Source of the DNA: an uncultured Phycisphaerales bacterium
Lineage (GTDB): Bacteria; Planctomycetota; Phycisphaerae; Phycisphaerales; UBA1924
Reading direction: 5' to 3'
Length of the DNA: 47,184 bases
Assembly: GCA_937858155.1 (NCBI GenBank)
Contig: CALLYM010000262.1
Location: forward strand, 1 to 47,184
Positions 1-9,063 of the stretch are shown piece by piece (position 1 is the first letter of the stretch; each line of letters opens with the position of its first letter). The position numbers and the translations under genes were made by a program. The notes under the pieces were generated by a model that was given only the letters and a program-made list of their open reading frames with translations, had not been told where the DNA came from and did no database searches.

Positions 1-606
1 CCGCGCACCGCCTGCGACGCGCTCTTCGTCGCGCTCGCGCCGATCCTCCCCACCCTCGACGGCCTCGTGGTGCGCGGCGACATCGAGGCGCACGTGCGCG
101 TCACCGCCGACGGGGCCCACCTCGCCGATCTCGCGCTCGCGCACCAGCTCGACGCCAACTGCGCGGTGGTGCGCGACGCCCCGCGCGCCGATCCCCTCCA
201 CGCCGACGGCCCCATGCTGCTCCACCTCGACGACGGCGCGCGCTGGCTCGATCCCGGCAGCCCCGACTACCGCCCGATCGCGCGCGTCCCGCGCATCGTG
301 GTGCGCGCCTTCCTCGCCGCCGAGGACGCCCGCTTCTTCGATCACGAGGGCTTCGACCCGTGGATGATCCGCCGCGCGCTGGCGTGGAACCTCGCGGCGG
401 GCGCCTTCGAAAAGGGCGCATCCACCATCACGCAGCAGCTCGCACGCAACCTCTTCCTCGACGGCGAGCGCACGATCCAGCGCAAGCTGGAGGAGGTGGT
501 GATCGCGTGGCGGCTGGAGCAGTCGCTGCCCAAGGACCGCATGCTGGAGCTCTACCTGAATATGGTGGAGCTGGGGTCGGGTGTGCGGGGCGTGGGGCCG
601 GGGTAG
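1..606 (+). CDS. GT51 peptidoglycan transglycosylase, fragment broken at both ends
   Basis: The frame is open from base 1, so the true N-terminus lies outside the window. It encodes a glycosyltransferase family 51 domain, which polymerises lipid II into glycan strands at the outer face of the inner membrane. Visible motifs are EDARFFDHEGFD (the catalytic ExxxF..H.G region), KGASTITQQLARNLFL, RKLEEVVIAWRLE and ELYLNMVELG. About 100 residues precede the domain and match nothing I can name; such pre-GT51 regions occur in some Myxococcota proteins (recollection, weak). The frame stops at 604-606 in the motif that should continue GVxGVGAAA..YF, so about half of the GT51 domain and any transpeptidase are missing. 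The break coincides with the start of an unrelated, oppositely oriented gene. It probably belongs to a different genome from the central segment. Confidence 0.85.
   Translation, partial: PRTACDALFVALAPILPTLDGLVVRGDIEAHVRVTADGAHLADLALAHQLDANCAVVRDAPRADPLHADGPMLLHLDDGARWLDPGSPDYRPIARVPRIVVRAFLAAEDARFFDHEGFDPWMIRRALAWNLAAGAFEKGASTITQQLARNLFLDGERTIQRKLEEVVIAWRLEQSLPKDRMLELYLNMVELGSGVRGVGPG
583..606. other. Putative chimeric junction (left)
   Basis: Two genes on opposite strands end here, each inside a family-conserved motif. The plus-strand GT51 gene breaks after GVRGVG, and the minus-strand HD-domain gene breaks after YPGPTPRT. The stretch GGGGCGTGGGGCCGG at about 587-601 fits both genes: GVG in one, and PGPTP read backwards in the other. 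A join through a short shared GC-rich string is typical of misassembly or chimera formation. Confidence 0.7.
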
Positions 607-2639
607 CGGTACTCCAGCTCGTCGGGGATGTACGCCTCCTCATCCTCGCCCTCCGCCGCCTGCTTGCGGGCGCGGTGGAAGAAGAACTCGACGAGGGTGG
701 TGCCGTGGTGGGCCTCGATGAAGTGGACCAGGGGCTGGGGCAGGCGGAACTCGCGGGCGAGCTCCATGCCGTCCTTCACGTGCCCGACGACGATGAGGAG
801 GCTCATGGCGGGGCTGAGGCGGTCGTGGCGGTTGGGCCCGCCCTGCTGGTTCTCGACGAAGTACTCGGGCTTGTTCATCTTGCCCACGTCGTGGTACATG
901 GCTCCCACGTAGGTGAGCAGCGAGTCAGCCCCGATGGACTCCGCGGCGGTCTCTGCGAGTGAAGCGACGTTGAGCGAATGGGTGTATGTGCCGGGCGCGC
1001 GCATCTGGAGCTCTCGGAGGAGCGGCTGCTTCGGGTCGCGCATTTCGCTCAGGGTGAGGCCCGTGGTCACGTTGAACGCCCGCTCGATGAGGGGCAGGAT
1101 GAAGAGCGTGAGGCCCCCCACCACCAGCGTGCCGGCGCCCGTCAAGAGCGCGTCGGTCGTGAGCTCACGGATCGACTCGCGGAGCACGGGCCGGTCGAGC
1201 AGGCCGAAGACCATCGTCGCGAGCATGAGGCCCAGGCCGGTGAAGAGGCTGGAGCGGACCAGGCTGGTGCGGTCACGGACTTCCTTGAGCGTGCTGACGA
1301 CGCAGGCCACGCCCGTCGTGATGATGGCCATGTGGGCCACGCCCTGCTGGAGGCAGAGGCACACGAGGAGCCCGTGGAGCAGGGCGTAGGCCAGGGCGGT
1401 GCGCCGGTCGTAGCCGATCGCCATGAGCACCGCCACGAAGACCGTCGGGAGCACCGCGACCGTCATAAGGAACTGCGGCGCGAACACCGCGCCCACGCAC
1501 GCGGCCGCCAGCAGCACGCACAGAACCACGGCGACGCCGACCATCCGCGCGGCCCTGCGCTTGATCCGCGGCGCAAACAGCACCGAGTAGCCGGCCAGCG
1601 CGATCGTGACGCCCGTGCACGCCAGGAAGGTGACACCACGCTCCAGCCACCGCTGCCACCAGGCCAGCGACGCGCCGTAGGCATGCTCCTCCGCGCGCAC
1701 CAGCGCGGCCTGGGAGCTCGTCAGTTCATCCCCGCGTTCGTAGATCGCTTCACCCCGCGCCGTCACCGTCATGACCGGGGCCACGGCGGCCGCGGCGTCC
1801 GCCTGGTCACGCCGGGTCAAGGCATCGTCGTACGCCGCGGTGGAGCGGTGCTGACGCTCGAACCGAGCCAGCACCACGGGGCGGAGCAGGTGCGGGAAGC
1901 CCGCCGCCTCGACCAGGGGACCGATCTGTCGTCGGACCGACGCGGGGTCGTCCGCGTTGACGAGGTCGTCGGTGCGGGCGACGGTGCTCACCTCACCCGA
2001 GATGATGCGGATGCGGGCAGCATCGAGCGATTCCCGCTGATAGGTCTGCGAGTCCAGAAGGGGCCTGGTGCGGAGCAACGCCCGCAGGGACTGGGCGTTC
2101 TGCGCCCACAGGCGTGTGGAGACCTCGTCCTTGCTCATCGTCCGCAGCGCGCTTAGCGAGGCGTCGTCCAGCGGTCCGAATCGGTCGATCACCGGTTGGG
2201 GCACGGCGGAGGTATCGGCCGCGTCCCGCAGGGAGGCGGGCAGTTGCTCCACGGCGCTCACCATGTCGTCGATGGCGCCCTCGTCGATGACGAACGCCCG
2301 TGGGGTGCGCATCCGTTCGCGCTCACGCTGCTGGCGGGTCAGGGCGTCGTCGTAGGTTTCTATGCGGTCCACCCGCACCAGGCGGGTGTCGTTCATGACT
2401 CGGTCCACAGGCGTCAGCGGGTGCGAGCGTGTCCACACCGCGATCACCGTGCACGCCAGCGCAAACACCGCGGCGATGAGCAGACCGATCCCGAGTGTGG
2501 GCTGAGTGATTCCTTCCGCGAGGCGCGAAAGAGTGGGCAGGCCACGCGCCTCCGCCTGGAACGCGCGCCGACGCTCGTCGAGGCTGCGGGAGAGCAGCCC
2601 TGTGGTGCGTGTCGTCGGCCTGGATCCTTCTCGGCTCAT
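583..2639 (-). CDS. 7TMR-HD (HDIG) membrane phosphohydrolase, PgpH/YqfF-like, C-terminus lost
   Basis: Membrane-anchored HD-superfamily phosphohydrolase. Characterised relatives (PgpH) hydrolyse cyclic di-AMP; that activity here is inferred from family. ATG start at 2639. Order: cytoplasmic N-terminus, one TM near residues 49-69, a long extracytoplasmic domain to about residue 335, a multi-TM block (about 337-510), then the HD domain with HSLNVASLAE near 554, the metal-binding pair in YHDVGK at about 583-584, and EAHHGTT further on. The family normally continues after YPGPxPRT with a conserved helix containing LADSVEA; here the authentic sequence ends at about residue 686 and the open frame runs on only to 552 in foreign DNA. 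It lies 41 nt after phoH on the same strand, matching the common phoH-HDIG-ybeY order. ybeY would be expected next but is replaced by the junction. Confidence 0.85.
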
Positions 2640-2680
2640 CGTGTGGTGGCTTTAGCCCGGGGAAAGCGCCGGGCGGGCCG

Positions 2681-3868
2681 TCAGTACGCACCCTCCAACG
2701 CATCACTTCCCATCGACCCATCGGCGACGTCCGATCCTGTGTTATCGGGCTGATTCACGGAGTGCGAGGCATCTTGGAGATTCTGGAACGGTCGCTTCTT
2801 GCGCTTCGGGCGTTCGTCCTCGTCATAGGCCGCAATCACCCGCTTCACCAAGTCATGACGGACAACGTCGGCCTTCTCGAACCCGACGAAGGCCACCCCG
2901 TCGGTACGGGCGAGGCGCTTGGCGGCGTCGATGAGCCCGCTTTCAGTCCCGTCGGGCAGGTCGGTCTGGGAGGGGTCTCCCGAGACGATCATCTTGCTCC
3001 CTTGGCCCATGCGCGTGAGGAACATTTTCATCTGGCCACGGGTGGCGTTCTGGGCCTCGTCCAGGATGATGACGGACTGGTTGAGGGTTCGGCCGCGCAT
3101 GAATGCGAGGGGGCACACCTCGATCACGTCGTTTTCCATGAACCGGCGCGCGGTGGCGAAGTCCATCATGTCGTTGAGGGCATCAAACAGCGGGCGCAAG
3201 TATGGGTTGACCTTTTCGCGCAGGTCCCCTGGCAGGTAGCCTAGCTTCTCGCCGGCCTCGACCGCGGGCCGCGTCAACACCAATCGCTTCGCACGCCCGG
3301 ACCGCAGCATGTGCACTGCAGCGGCAACGGCGAGGTAGGTCTTGCCCGTTCCTGCGGGGCCGAGCCCGAACACAAGGTCAAATTCGCGGATCGCTCGCAG
3401 GTAGTTCTCTTGGTTCGGCGTGCGGGCCCGGACAGGCTTGCCCGCCACGTACACGTTCAGGCGGTCGCCCCAATCGTCGTCGGGGCCGTACTCCGCTAGG
3501 TAGTTCGCGGTGTCCTCCGCATGGCGCCCCCACCCGCGTTCCTGGTCGTTTGGGTCGCGAGGCCTCGCCCCATGCTCGCGGATACGGGACGTCCGCTTCG
3601 CCCGCGACGCTGCACCGGCTTCCTCCGAGATGAGGTCCAGCACCTGCTGGCGGTTGAGGGGAGCGTTCGCTTCCGCTGCGTCCACGAGCGCATCAATTAC
3701 TCGTCGCGCAGCGTGGACACCTCCCTGCGCGCCGCTCAGGGACACCCTACCGTCGCGAGCGGCGATCTGGACTCCCAAGGCCTCGCGGATGAGTTTGAGG
3801 TTTCGATCGGCCGAGCCGACCACTGCAGCGCGATCAGCCCCGGAGGGCACTTTGACTGTAACTTCCAC
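2681..3868 (-). CDS. phoH: PhoH family ATPase
   Basis: PhoH-type P-loop ATPase, cytoplasmic, associated in many bacteria with RNA metabolism and with the rRNA maturation factor YbeY. I take the GTG at 3868 as start: it gives a 395-residue protein beginning [10 protein letters not shown], with a GGGAG 10 nt upstream. The open frame extends to 3973, but the extra 35 residues look non-coding and would run into the divergent lipoprotein gene. Residues 1-70 form the KH-like N-terminal domain; Walker A is GPAGTGKT at 170-177; Walker B is LDEAQNAT at about 269-276; [10 protein letters not shown] follows. The C-terminal 50 residues are a basic tail rich in KR ([14 protein letters not shown]). It heads a probable operon with the HDIG gene, and its 5' end faces a divergent lipoprotein gene 91 bp away. 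Confidence 0.92.
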   Translation of the reverse strand: MEVTVKVPSGADRAAVVGSADRNLKLIREALGVQIAARDGRVSLSGAQGGVHAARRVIDALVDAAEANAPLNRQQVLDLISEEAGAASRAKRTSRIREHGARPRDPNDQERGWGRHAEDTANYLAEYGPDDDWGDRLNVYVAGKPVRARTPNQENYLRAIREFDLVFGLGPAGTGKTYLAVAAAVHMLRSGRAKRLVLTRPAVEAGEKLGYLPGDLREKVNPYLRPLFDALNDMMDFATARRFMENDVIEVCPLAFMRGRTLNQSVIILDEAQNATRGQMKMFLTRMGQGSKMIVSGDPSQTDLPDGTESGLIDAAKRLARTDGVAFVGFEKADVVRHDLVKRVIAAYDEDERPKRKKRPFQNLQDASHSVNQPDNTGSDVADGSMGSDALEGAY

Positions 3869-3959
3869 CTTGAATGAACTCCCGAGCGCCCACCCGCGAT
3901 CCACACGCGGGACTGAGGTACCCCAAAGGGCACACCGGGAAAAGTTTAGGAGCGGTGTG

Positions 3960-4445
3960 GTGCAATGCGGCACTGGGCCCGCTGGATTTATTCCTATTTT
4001 GTTAGGTATTGTTATTAGCCTATTTGGGTGTGCATCTTCCGCGTCTGGACCCGCGTTTTACGCTCCGGCCGAACGGGTACTCGCAACCGGTGACTGGAAT
4101 GACGTATCCGCCGCGGTGCAATCCGGGGCTCGCGCGGTCGAAATGTCGCTGGTGAGCTCCACCGAGAGTGAAGACGGGAAGTCGCGGACCTTTCAATTAG
4201 TGACGGTGGGCGACGAGCCCGCCCGCCTGGTGGCAATGACCCGCGGTTCCGCCCAGACTCCAGCGGCAAAGTCCTGGGGAGCTGCGGGGGGCGCGGGGGC
4301 GATTGAGCTCTCGGCAAGCGTCGGCCGATTTGGCGACACGGACCGGGAGCGCAAGCTCCTCCGCGCGGTCCGGAGGCGACTGGAGCAGTTGAGCGGTGTG
4401 GACTCGTCACCTCTCCCAGATGACGTGCGGGACCTGCTGCGGTAA
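3960..4445 (+). CDS. Small hypothetical lipoprotein
   Basis: A 161-residue protein of unknown function. GTG start at 3960, placed 7 nt after a clear AGGAG (3948-3952); the GTG at 3957 is the alternative. It has a hydrophobic signal segment ([15 protein letters not shown]) ending in a lipobox (LFGC), so it is probably exported and lipid-modified. The mature part has a compact alpha/beta-looking N-terminal region, an AG-rich loop ([13 protein letters not shown]) and a charged C-terminal helix ending DDVRDLLR. It is divergent from phoH and 30 bp upstream of a VOC-domain gene on the same strand, so those two may be co-transcribed. The signal region is notably AT-rich compared with its surroundings. 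I recognise no family. Confidence 0.75.
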   Translation: MQCGTGPAGFIPILLGIVISLFGCASSASGPAFYAPAERVLATGDWNDVSAAVQSGARAVEMSLVSSTESEDGKSRTFQLVTVGDEPARLVAMTRGSAQTPAAKSWGAAGGAGAIELSASVGRFGDTDRERKLLRAVRRRLEQLSGVDSSPLPDDVRDLLR

Positions 4446-4475
4446 CAGGTTGCACTCCGGGCCGAATCAGCCCAC

Positions 4476-4961
4476 GTGCCCACAAAGACTGCCGCCATCA
4501 CCACGTGCATTCCTGTCCACCGGGTCGTCCCCTTTGCGCACGTTGCAGACGTGCAGGCCTCGCTCAACTTCTACGCGTTGCTGGGCTTTCTGCCCGGCAA
4601 CACCCAGCGGAACCATGCGGGCAGGCTCGTGTGGGCGTGGGCACAGTCAGAGAACATGAAGACCGGCCTCACACCCGCGGCCATCATGTTCGCGCAGGCG
4701 AGCGGGCCGGTAAACCCTGATGATCAGGCGGTGCTGTTCTACATGCACTGCCTGAATGTGGGCGCGCTGCGCGCCCACCTGCTCGCGTCCGGAGTTCCCG
4801 ATGCGGGCGTGTTTCCACCGCGGGACACTCGCGAGACACAGCGGGGCGTCGCGTACGCGACGACGTACCCGGTGTACATGAGCGAGGGAGAACTTCGGGT
4901 GCACGACCCGGATGGGTACGTCATCCTCATAGGGCAGTGCACGCCACCGACACCGCTTTGA
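4476..4961 (+). CDS. VOC superfamily (glyoxalase/bleomycin-resistance-like) protein
   Basis: A 161-residue single-unit vicinal-oxygen-chelate protein with GTG start at 4476. The typical first strand-helix is present as RVVPFAHVADVQASLNFYALLGF, shown here only in part: FAHVADVQASLNFYALLGF (about residues 13-31). The C-terminal half ends with the family pattern VHDPDGYVILIGQ. Family members use paired beta-alpha-beta-beta-beta units to bind a metal or small molecule; the substrate cannot be told from sequence. Position H17 and the E/D near the end could serve as metal ligands, which is inference. It probably follows the lipoprotein gene in one transcript. Its stop codon is only 2 bp from the stop of the convergent dockerin gene. 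Confidence 0.8.
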   Translation: MPTKTAAITTCIPVHRVVPFAHVADVQASLNFYALLGFLPGNTQRNHAGRLVWAWAQSENMKTGLTPAAIMFAQASGPVNPDDQAVLFYMHCLNVGALRAHLLASGVPDAGVFPPRDTRETQRGVAYATTYPVYMSEGELRVHDPDGYVILIGQCTPPTPL

Positions 4962-4963
4962 GT

Positions 4964-6073
4964 TCAGGAGCATGGACCGCCACTGAACACGCTGAGCATC
5001 GCGTCGATGTCGGCGGTATCCGGGAACAACCCGTCGTTGTTGAAGTCCACATCGCCGCAGGCACCCGTAGAGCACCCGCCGCCGGAGAAGACGCTGAAGA
5101 AGTCGTCGAGGTCGAGCGTATCGGGGAAAAGTCCGTCGGCGTTAAAGTCGATGGCGTCGCACGTGGAGCCGCCCGCGCCGAATTCCACGAAGGAATCGTC
5201 GTTGCTGGAATGGTGCCGGACGCGGACGTGGCAGTCGTCGTCGGAGGGCGGGGCGTCCCCCGCGATGAACCGAAGGCTGGAGAGGAACACAGCGGAGTCG
5301 TAGATTTCGTCGCCGGTATCCGCGACAACGATTGTGACCGTCTGGCGGTGGCCGGGGTTCAGCGGGGCCATCAGCTCCAGGATGCGCGTCACACCGTCGT
5401 ACTCCAGGTCGGCGGCGAGCGGCACACTCGCGTCGGCCGAATCGCCGTTGGTCATGAAGTGGACGTTGTCGCCCTGGCTCAGGAGCGAGACCGGACGACC
5501 GTCCGGCAGGCGGGCGTAGTTCACGCCATCCACGATGAACGCGAACCCGTCGGCGTAGCCGGTGCCCGACCATTCGGGGAATTCCTCGGAGGCGTACACG
5601 AAGTCGGCCTGCACCGCGACGACGCCCTCGGGCACATCAATATCGAAGGTGATCTCGTTCTCGTCGCGTTCCTGCAGGCGGCCGCCGTGGCGTGTCGTGC
5701 CCGTCTGGGCGGGGAAGTCGCGGAAGTAATTGTTCCCGCCCGTGTTTGTCACGTTGGACCACCACCCGAGCGTGTTCGTGTTCGGGATGCTCGTGACGAG
5801 CCCGCTCGACAGCACGATGCCCGAGCCGAGCGTCTGGGATGTGCCCTGCGCGCCGCGGAGGGTGAGCGAGTTCAGCAGCCCGCCCTGTGACCCGGCGATG
5901 GTCTGCCCGACGTAGTGGACCGAACTGCCCGGCACCGACGACTCGCTGAGGCCGCTGTTCTGCAGCAGCCGAGTGATCAGCGGGAGGCCTGTGGGGTCGG
6001 ACATACCGGTGACTTGTGCAGACGCAAAGGGTGCGAGAAGGACGAGCGAAGTAGCGAGGCAGAGCGATTTCAT
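4964..6073 (-). CDS. Secreted choice-of-anchor L domain protein with two dockerin-like repeats
   Basis: A 369-residue exported protein. ATG at 6073 is chosen because it follows AAGGAAG by 4 nt and opens a signal peptide (KSLCLATSLVLLAPFASAQ). The body resembles the choice-of-anchor L domain: VYASEEFPEWSGTGYADGF, AFIVDGVNYA, and TVTIVVADTGDEIYDSAVFL. The last 65-70 residues hold two copies of a calcium-loop-like motif, DFNADGLFPDTLDLDDF and DFNNDGLFPDTADIDAM, each followed by SVFSGG and cysteine. This is the GC-type dockerin-like C-terminus common in Phycisphaerales exoproteins (established pattern from memory). Likely role: surface or extracellular attachment, partner unknown. A second protein with the same tail lies at 42332-43141. 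Confidence 0.88.
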   Translation of the reverse strand: MKSLCLATSLVLLAPFASAQVTGMSDPTGLPLITRLLQNSGLSESSVPGSSVHYVGQTIAGSQGGLLNSLTLRGAQGTSQTLGSGIVLSSGLVTSIPNTNTLGWWSNVTNTGGNNYFRDFPAQTGTTRHGGRLQERDENEITFDIDVPEGVVAVQADFVYASEEFPEWSGTGYADGFAFIVDGVNYARLPDGRPVSLLSQGDNVHFMTNGDSADASVPLAADLEYDGVTRILELMAPLNPGHRQTVTIVVADTGDEIYDSAVFLSSLRFIAGDAPPSDDDCHVRVRHHSSNDDSFVEFGAGGSTCDAIDFNADGLFPDTLDLDDFFSVFSGGGCSTGACGDVDFNNDGLFPDTADIDAMLSVFSGGPCS

Positions 6074-6184
6074 GGGGCTTCCTTGGATGGTGCCCCTTGA
6101 GGAACCCAGGGGCGCACGCCCATGCGTCAAACGCCCGGACATTCTGTCAGGCTTTCTGCGCCGACGGTCAGCGCGTGGGGAGGC

Positions 6185-6718
6185 TCATTCCCCGTCCTCG
6201 ACCGATGTCGGCAGCACCAGCCGGCCGTGGGTATCCAGCCTCACGGCTTGGTTCGCGACAAGCTGACGCACGCCTTCGTACACCACCGCGCACACCGCCG
6301 TCGCGAGGTTGAGGGACCGCTCCTGCGGCACCATGGGCAGCGCGAGCAGTTGATCGGGGTGCGCCGCGAGGATTGACTCGTCGAGCCCGCGCGTTTCCTT
6401 TCCGAACACAAGTGTGTCGCCCCGCTGGAAGGGGGCGTCGTACAGCGTGCGCGGCGCCTTGGTGGTCAAGAACCAGGCCCCGGGCTTTCGGGGTGGGCGT
6501 GCAACCTCGTAGTGCTTCCAGGACTCGTGGTGCGTCACATCGAGCCGCGGCCAGTAGTCCAGGCCCGCGCGGCGGCAGGCCTTCTCGCTGACTTCGAAAC
6601 CGAGCGGGTGCACCAGGTGCAGCGCGCAGGCCGTCGCGACGCAGGTACGCCCGATGTTCCCGGTATTGTTCGGGATTTCAGGCTCGACAAGGACAACGTG
6701 GAACAGCGGCGCGGGCAC
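6185..6718 (-). CDS. trmL: tRNA (cytidine(34)-2'-O)-methyltransferase TrmL
   Basis: A 177-residue SpoU/TrmD-fold (SPOUT) RNA methyltransferase of the short TrmL type, which 2'-O-methylates the wobble nucleotide of tRNA-Leu using S-adenosylmethionine. Motif 1 is EPEIPNNTGNIGRTC near residues 12-26, motif 2 is VFGKETRGL, and motif 3 is ERSLNLATAVCAVVYE, which together make the trefoil knot and cofactor site. Length is close to the family norm of about 155-170. GTG start at 6718, 6 nt downstream of the stop of the thioredoxin-fold gene, so the two are almost certainly co-transcribed. The next gene on the strand is the dockerin protein 111 nt away, probably a separate unit. Confidence 0.93.
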   Translation of the reverse strand: MPAPLFHVVLVEPEIPNNTGNIGRTCVATACALHLVHPLGFEVSEKACRRAGLDYWPRLDVTHHESWKHYEVARPPRKPGAWFLTTKAPRTLYDAPFQRGDTLVFGKETRGLDESILAAHPDQLLALPMVPQERSLNLATAVCAVVYEGVRQLVANQAVRLDTHGRLVLPTSVEDGE

Positions 6719-6724
6719 AAGAAA

Positions 6725-8050
6725 CTACTTCCCGGCCTTGTGCGCCTTGAGCCATTCTTCCTCGACCTTTCGCCTGGCGATGATGCCCGGGTCCTTTTTA
6801 ATGATCTCGTCGAGGGCGGCGAAACCGTTGACCTTGGCCTGGTCATGCTGCCACCAGCGGCACCAGCCGTCGCTGGAAAGCATCATGAACGCGGGAAGGA
6901 TGGTCCCGGCACTGTCGGCGTTGATGATCTTGTAGGGTTCGCTGTCGAGCGAGGGGACGAGGTAGTGTTCGAACTTTCGAGTCCGGCAGATGTCGTCAAA
7001 CCGCTCCATGAGACGCTTGGGGTCGCGCTGCTCAGGGGTGAACTTGCCGGTGCCAATGCCCTCGAAGTTGCACATGACGCCCACAATGACCACGTCGCGC
7101 CCGTACTTGCGCTGGTAGTTGTCCATGATGGGCATGAGCTGGTCGAACGAGCCCGACGCGTTGGGGGTCCATTCGTACACCATGACCGCACGTCCCTTGA
7201 GCTCGGGCTTGCTTGGGTACCAGCCCGTGGACGGGAGCGGGATCTGCTTGCTGGGCAGCTCGGCCCGGGGGTCCTGCTGCAGCTTGTTCTCGTCCGCGGG
7301 GCGCGGGGGCCACTTGACGTTGTTGTAGTCGCTCTCGCTGGGAGCGGGGAACGGGAGCTCGGGGATCTCGACGAATGTGCCGGCGGAGTTGATCGCCTGG
7401 GACTTCTTGAAGTCCTTCAGTATACCGGCAGCCTCGTCGCTCAAACGGCCGTTGATGTTGGCCGCGTCGTCCTTGCTCTCGGCGACGAGCTGGTCCACGG
7501 CGGCGTCCACCGATTCCGCCGTCACGTCGGCGTACCGCAGGTTGCCGGCGCGGTCCAGCACGTAGAAGTCAGGGTCCAGGTCGGCGCTGATGGTTGACCG
7601 GAACTCACCCTTGGCATCGTGCGCGACAAGCAGGTTGCCGGCGCCCGCCTTGGGTTTGGCCGCGTTCGTCCAGTCCTGTTGAGAGTGGGCCATGACGACG
7701 ACGATGTTGTCCTTGTGCTTGTCCGCGATGCGCGTCGCAGTCTGGACCGCCTTGCGCCCGGTCGGGAGGTAGTCGGTCCATGTCACGATCAGCACCACCT
7801 TGCCCGCGGTGTCCGTGCTCGTGAGGCCCTTGCCGTTCTGCCAGTCACTCAGCTTGGACCATGTCGCGGGATCAAAGGCCTTGCGCTCGCGGGCATCGAG
7901 CGTCGCACGCCGCGGACCTTCGCCCTCGCGGGAGATGCTCTTCTCGGCCTTCGCGATCGGGCCCAGCTGAGGTGCCTCGATCTGGGCTTGGGCAAGGCCG
8001 GCAAGGAGGGAAAGGCAGGCAATGGTGGCAACAGCACGACCTGAACGCAT
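6725..8050 (-). CDS. Exported tandem thioredoxin-fold protein lacking CxxC
   Basis: A 441-residue exported protein. The ATG at 8050 follows GAGGAAG by 5 nt and opens a signal peptide (MRSGRAVATIACLSLLAGL..AQA). Two thioredoxin-like units are visible. Unit 1 has a strand VVLIVTWTDYLPTGRKA near 85-101 where an active thioredoxin would have WCxxC, and a FYVLDRAGNLRY strand-turn near 162. Unit 2 has VMVYEWTPNASGSFDQL near 289-305, again at the WCxxC position, and a LPAFMMLSSDG cis-proline region. Neither unit keeps the catalytic cysteines, so disulfide exchange is unlikely and a structural, binding or peroxiredoxin-derived role is more plausible (inference). It precedes trmL by 6 nt. A TATGCT at 8106-8111 could be its -10 element. 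Confidence 0.75.
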   Translation of the reverse strand: MRSGRAVATIACLSLLAGLAQAQIEAPQLGPIAKAEKSISREGEGPRRATLDARERKAFDPATWSKLSDWQNGKGLTSTDTAGKVVLIVTWTDYLPTGRKAVQTATRIADKHKDNIVVVMAHSQQDWTNAAKPKAGAGNLLVAHDAKGEFRSTISADLDPDFYVLDRAGNLRYADVTAESVDAAVDQLVAESKDDAANINGRLSDEAAGILKDFKKSQAINSAGTFVEIPELPFPAPSESDYNNVKWPPRPADENKLQQDPRAELPSKQIPLPSTGWYPSKPELKGRAVMVYEWTPNASGSFDQLMPIMDNYQRKYGRDVVIVGVMCNFEGIGTGKFTPEQRDPKRLMERFDDICRTRKFEHYLVPSLDSEPYKIINADSAGTILPAFMMLSSDGWCRWWQHDQAKVNGFAALDEIIKKDPGIIARRKVEEEWLKAHKAGK

Positions 8051-8149
8051 GGGGGCTTCCTCACTTCTGGGGCGGCCGGACGCGGACGGCTCCCGACCGT
8101 CCCAGAGCATATTCGGGCAGGGGATTGGACGCGGGAGGGCGGGTTTGGT

Positions 8150-9016
8150 TCACTGCCGCGGGAGAAGGGCCATCGCAACCGCACCGGCGACCGCCACGTT
8201 CAGCGAATCTACCCCGGAACGCATGGGGATCCGCACCAGCATGTCCGCCTTGTGCAATGCGTGTGGGGTGAGACCGGGACCCTCGGCACCCAGGAGCAGC
8301 GCGTACCGCCGTGGAGGTAGCTGGTGGATATCCAGGGCATTCGAGACAGGCGTCAGGGCGAGCGTGGTCCAACCGGCCGACCTCACCCGTTCAAGGTCAT
8401 TGGGCCAATGGGCAAGGCGGGCAAAGGGAACTTCAAGCACGTGCCCGATCGAGACCCGCAGTGACTTGCGGTAGAAGGGGTCGCAGCAGCCCGGACCCAG
8501 CAGCACGCCCGGTCGCTCACCCCCGAGCGCGGCGATATTTCGGAAGACAGAGCCAACATTGTCGTGGTTCGATAACCCTTCGAGGATCGTCAGCGACGTG
8601 CAGTCGCGGAGCATGATGTCAACGTCCGCGTCTGGTGGGCGCTGGCCGGACGCGAGTACACCACGATGGAAGTTGAAGCCCACGATACGCTCCATCACCG
8701 CGGGTTCCACCGTGTAGACAGGGAAGGGGTCGGCGTTGTAGCGGGGAGCTATTGCTGGAGCAATCCGCTCGAGCATCGAGGGTGCAATAGCAATTGCCAG
8801 CACGCGGCACCGCGACGCAAGGAGTTGATGCACCGTGTGTTCGCTCTCCGCGATGAACGTATCGCGCGAGCCCAGGAACTCCAAGCGGCGGAGTTCGGCG
8901 TCCTTCAGGTTTGCGAAACCCTCCATGCGGGGGTCGTTGGCGTCCGAAATGGCAATAGTGGGGAACGGGAACACGGGTGATGATTGGCAGGCGGCAAACA
9001 GCAGACGATGGTTCAT
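8150..9016 (-). CDS. TrmH/SpoU family RNA 2'-O-methyltransferase
   Basis: A 288-residue SPOUT methyltransferase with an N-terminal substrate-binding region (DPRMEGFANLKDAELRR, then FIAESEHTVHQLLA) and the SpoU catalytic domain. Catalytic-domain motifs: LEGLSNHDNVGSVFRNIAAL near residues 145-165, LLLGAEGPGL near 242, and SLNVAVAGAVAMAL at the C-terminus. It transfers a methyl group from SAM to a ribose 2'-OH in tRNA or rRNA; the exact site cannot be assigned. ATG at 9016 is the first start in a convincing reading frame, and a later start at the ATG of MEGFANL is possible. It is divergent from the glycosyltransferase at 9064, with 47 bp between. Confidence 0.88.
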   Translation of the reverse strand: MNHRLLFAACQSSPVFPFPTIAISDANDPRMEGFANLKDAELRRLEFLGSRDTFIAESEHTVHQLLASRCRVLAIAIAPSMLERIAPAIAPRYNADPFPVYTVEPAVMERIVGFNFHRGVLASGQRPPDADVDIMLRDCTSLTILEGLSNHDNVGSVFRNIAALGGERPGVLLGPGCCDPFYRKSLRVSIGHVLEVPFARLAHWPNDLERVRSAGWTTLALTPVSNALDIHQLPPRRYALLLGAEGPGLTPHALHKADMLVRIPMRSGVDSLNVAVAGAVAMALLPRQ

Positions 9017-9063
9017 ATGGACGGCAACCCCACCGCTGGTTCGGCATCTCAAGCAAACCCGCC

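Noticed and set aside
360..962. Plus-strand frame spanning the left junction
   Set aside because: Crosses the chimeric join and overlaps both real genes in other frames.
978..2156. 392-codon plus-strand frame opposite the HDIG gene
   Set aside because: Composition is RH- and E-rich with no fold-like pattern; it is an antisense shadow of a well supported gene.
8084..8102. 6-bp hairpin GGACGG-CTCCCGA-CCGTCC upstream of the thioredoxin-fold gene
   Set aside because: Short stem in GC-rich DNA; expected often by chance and not supported by other signals.
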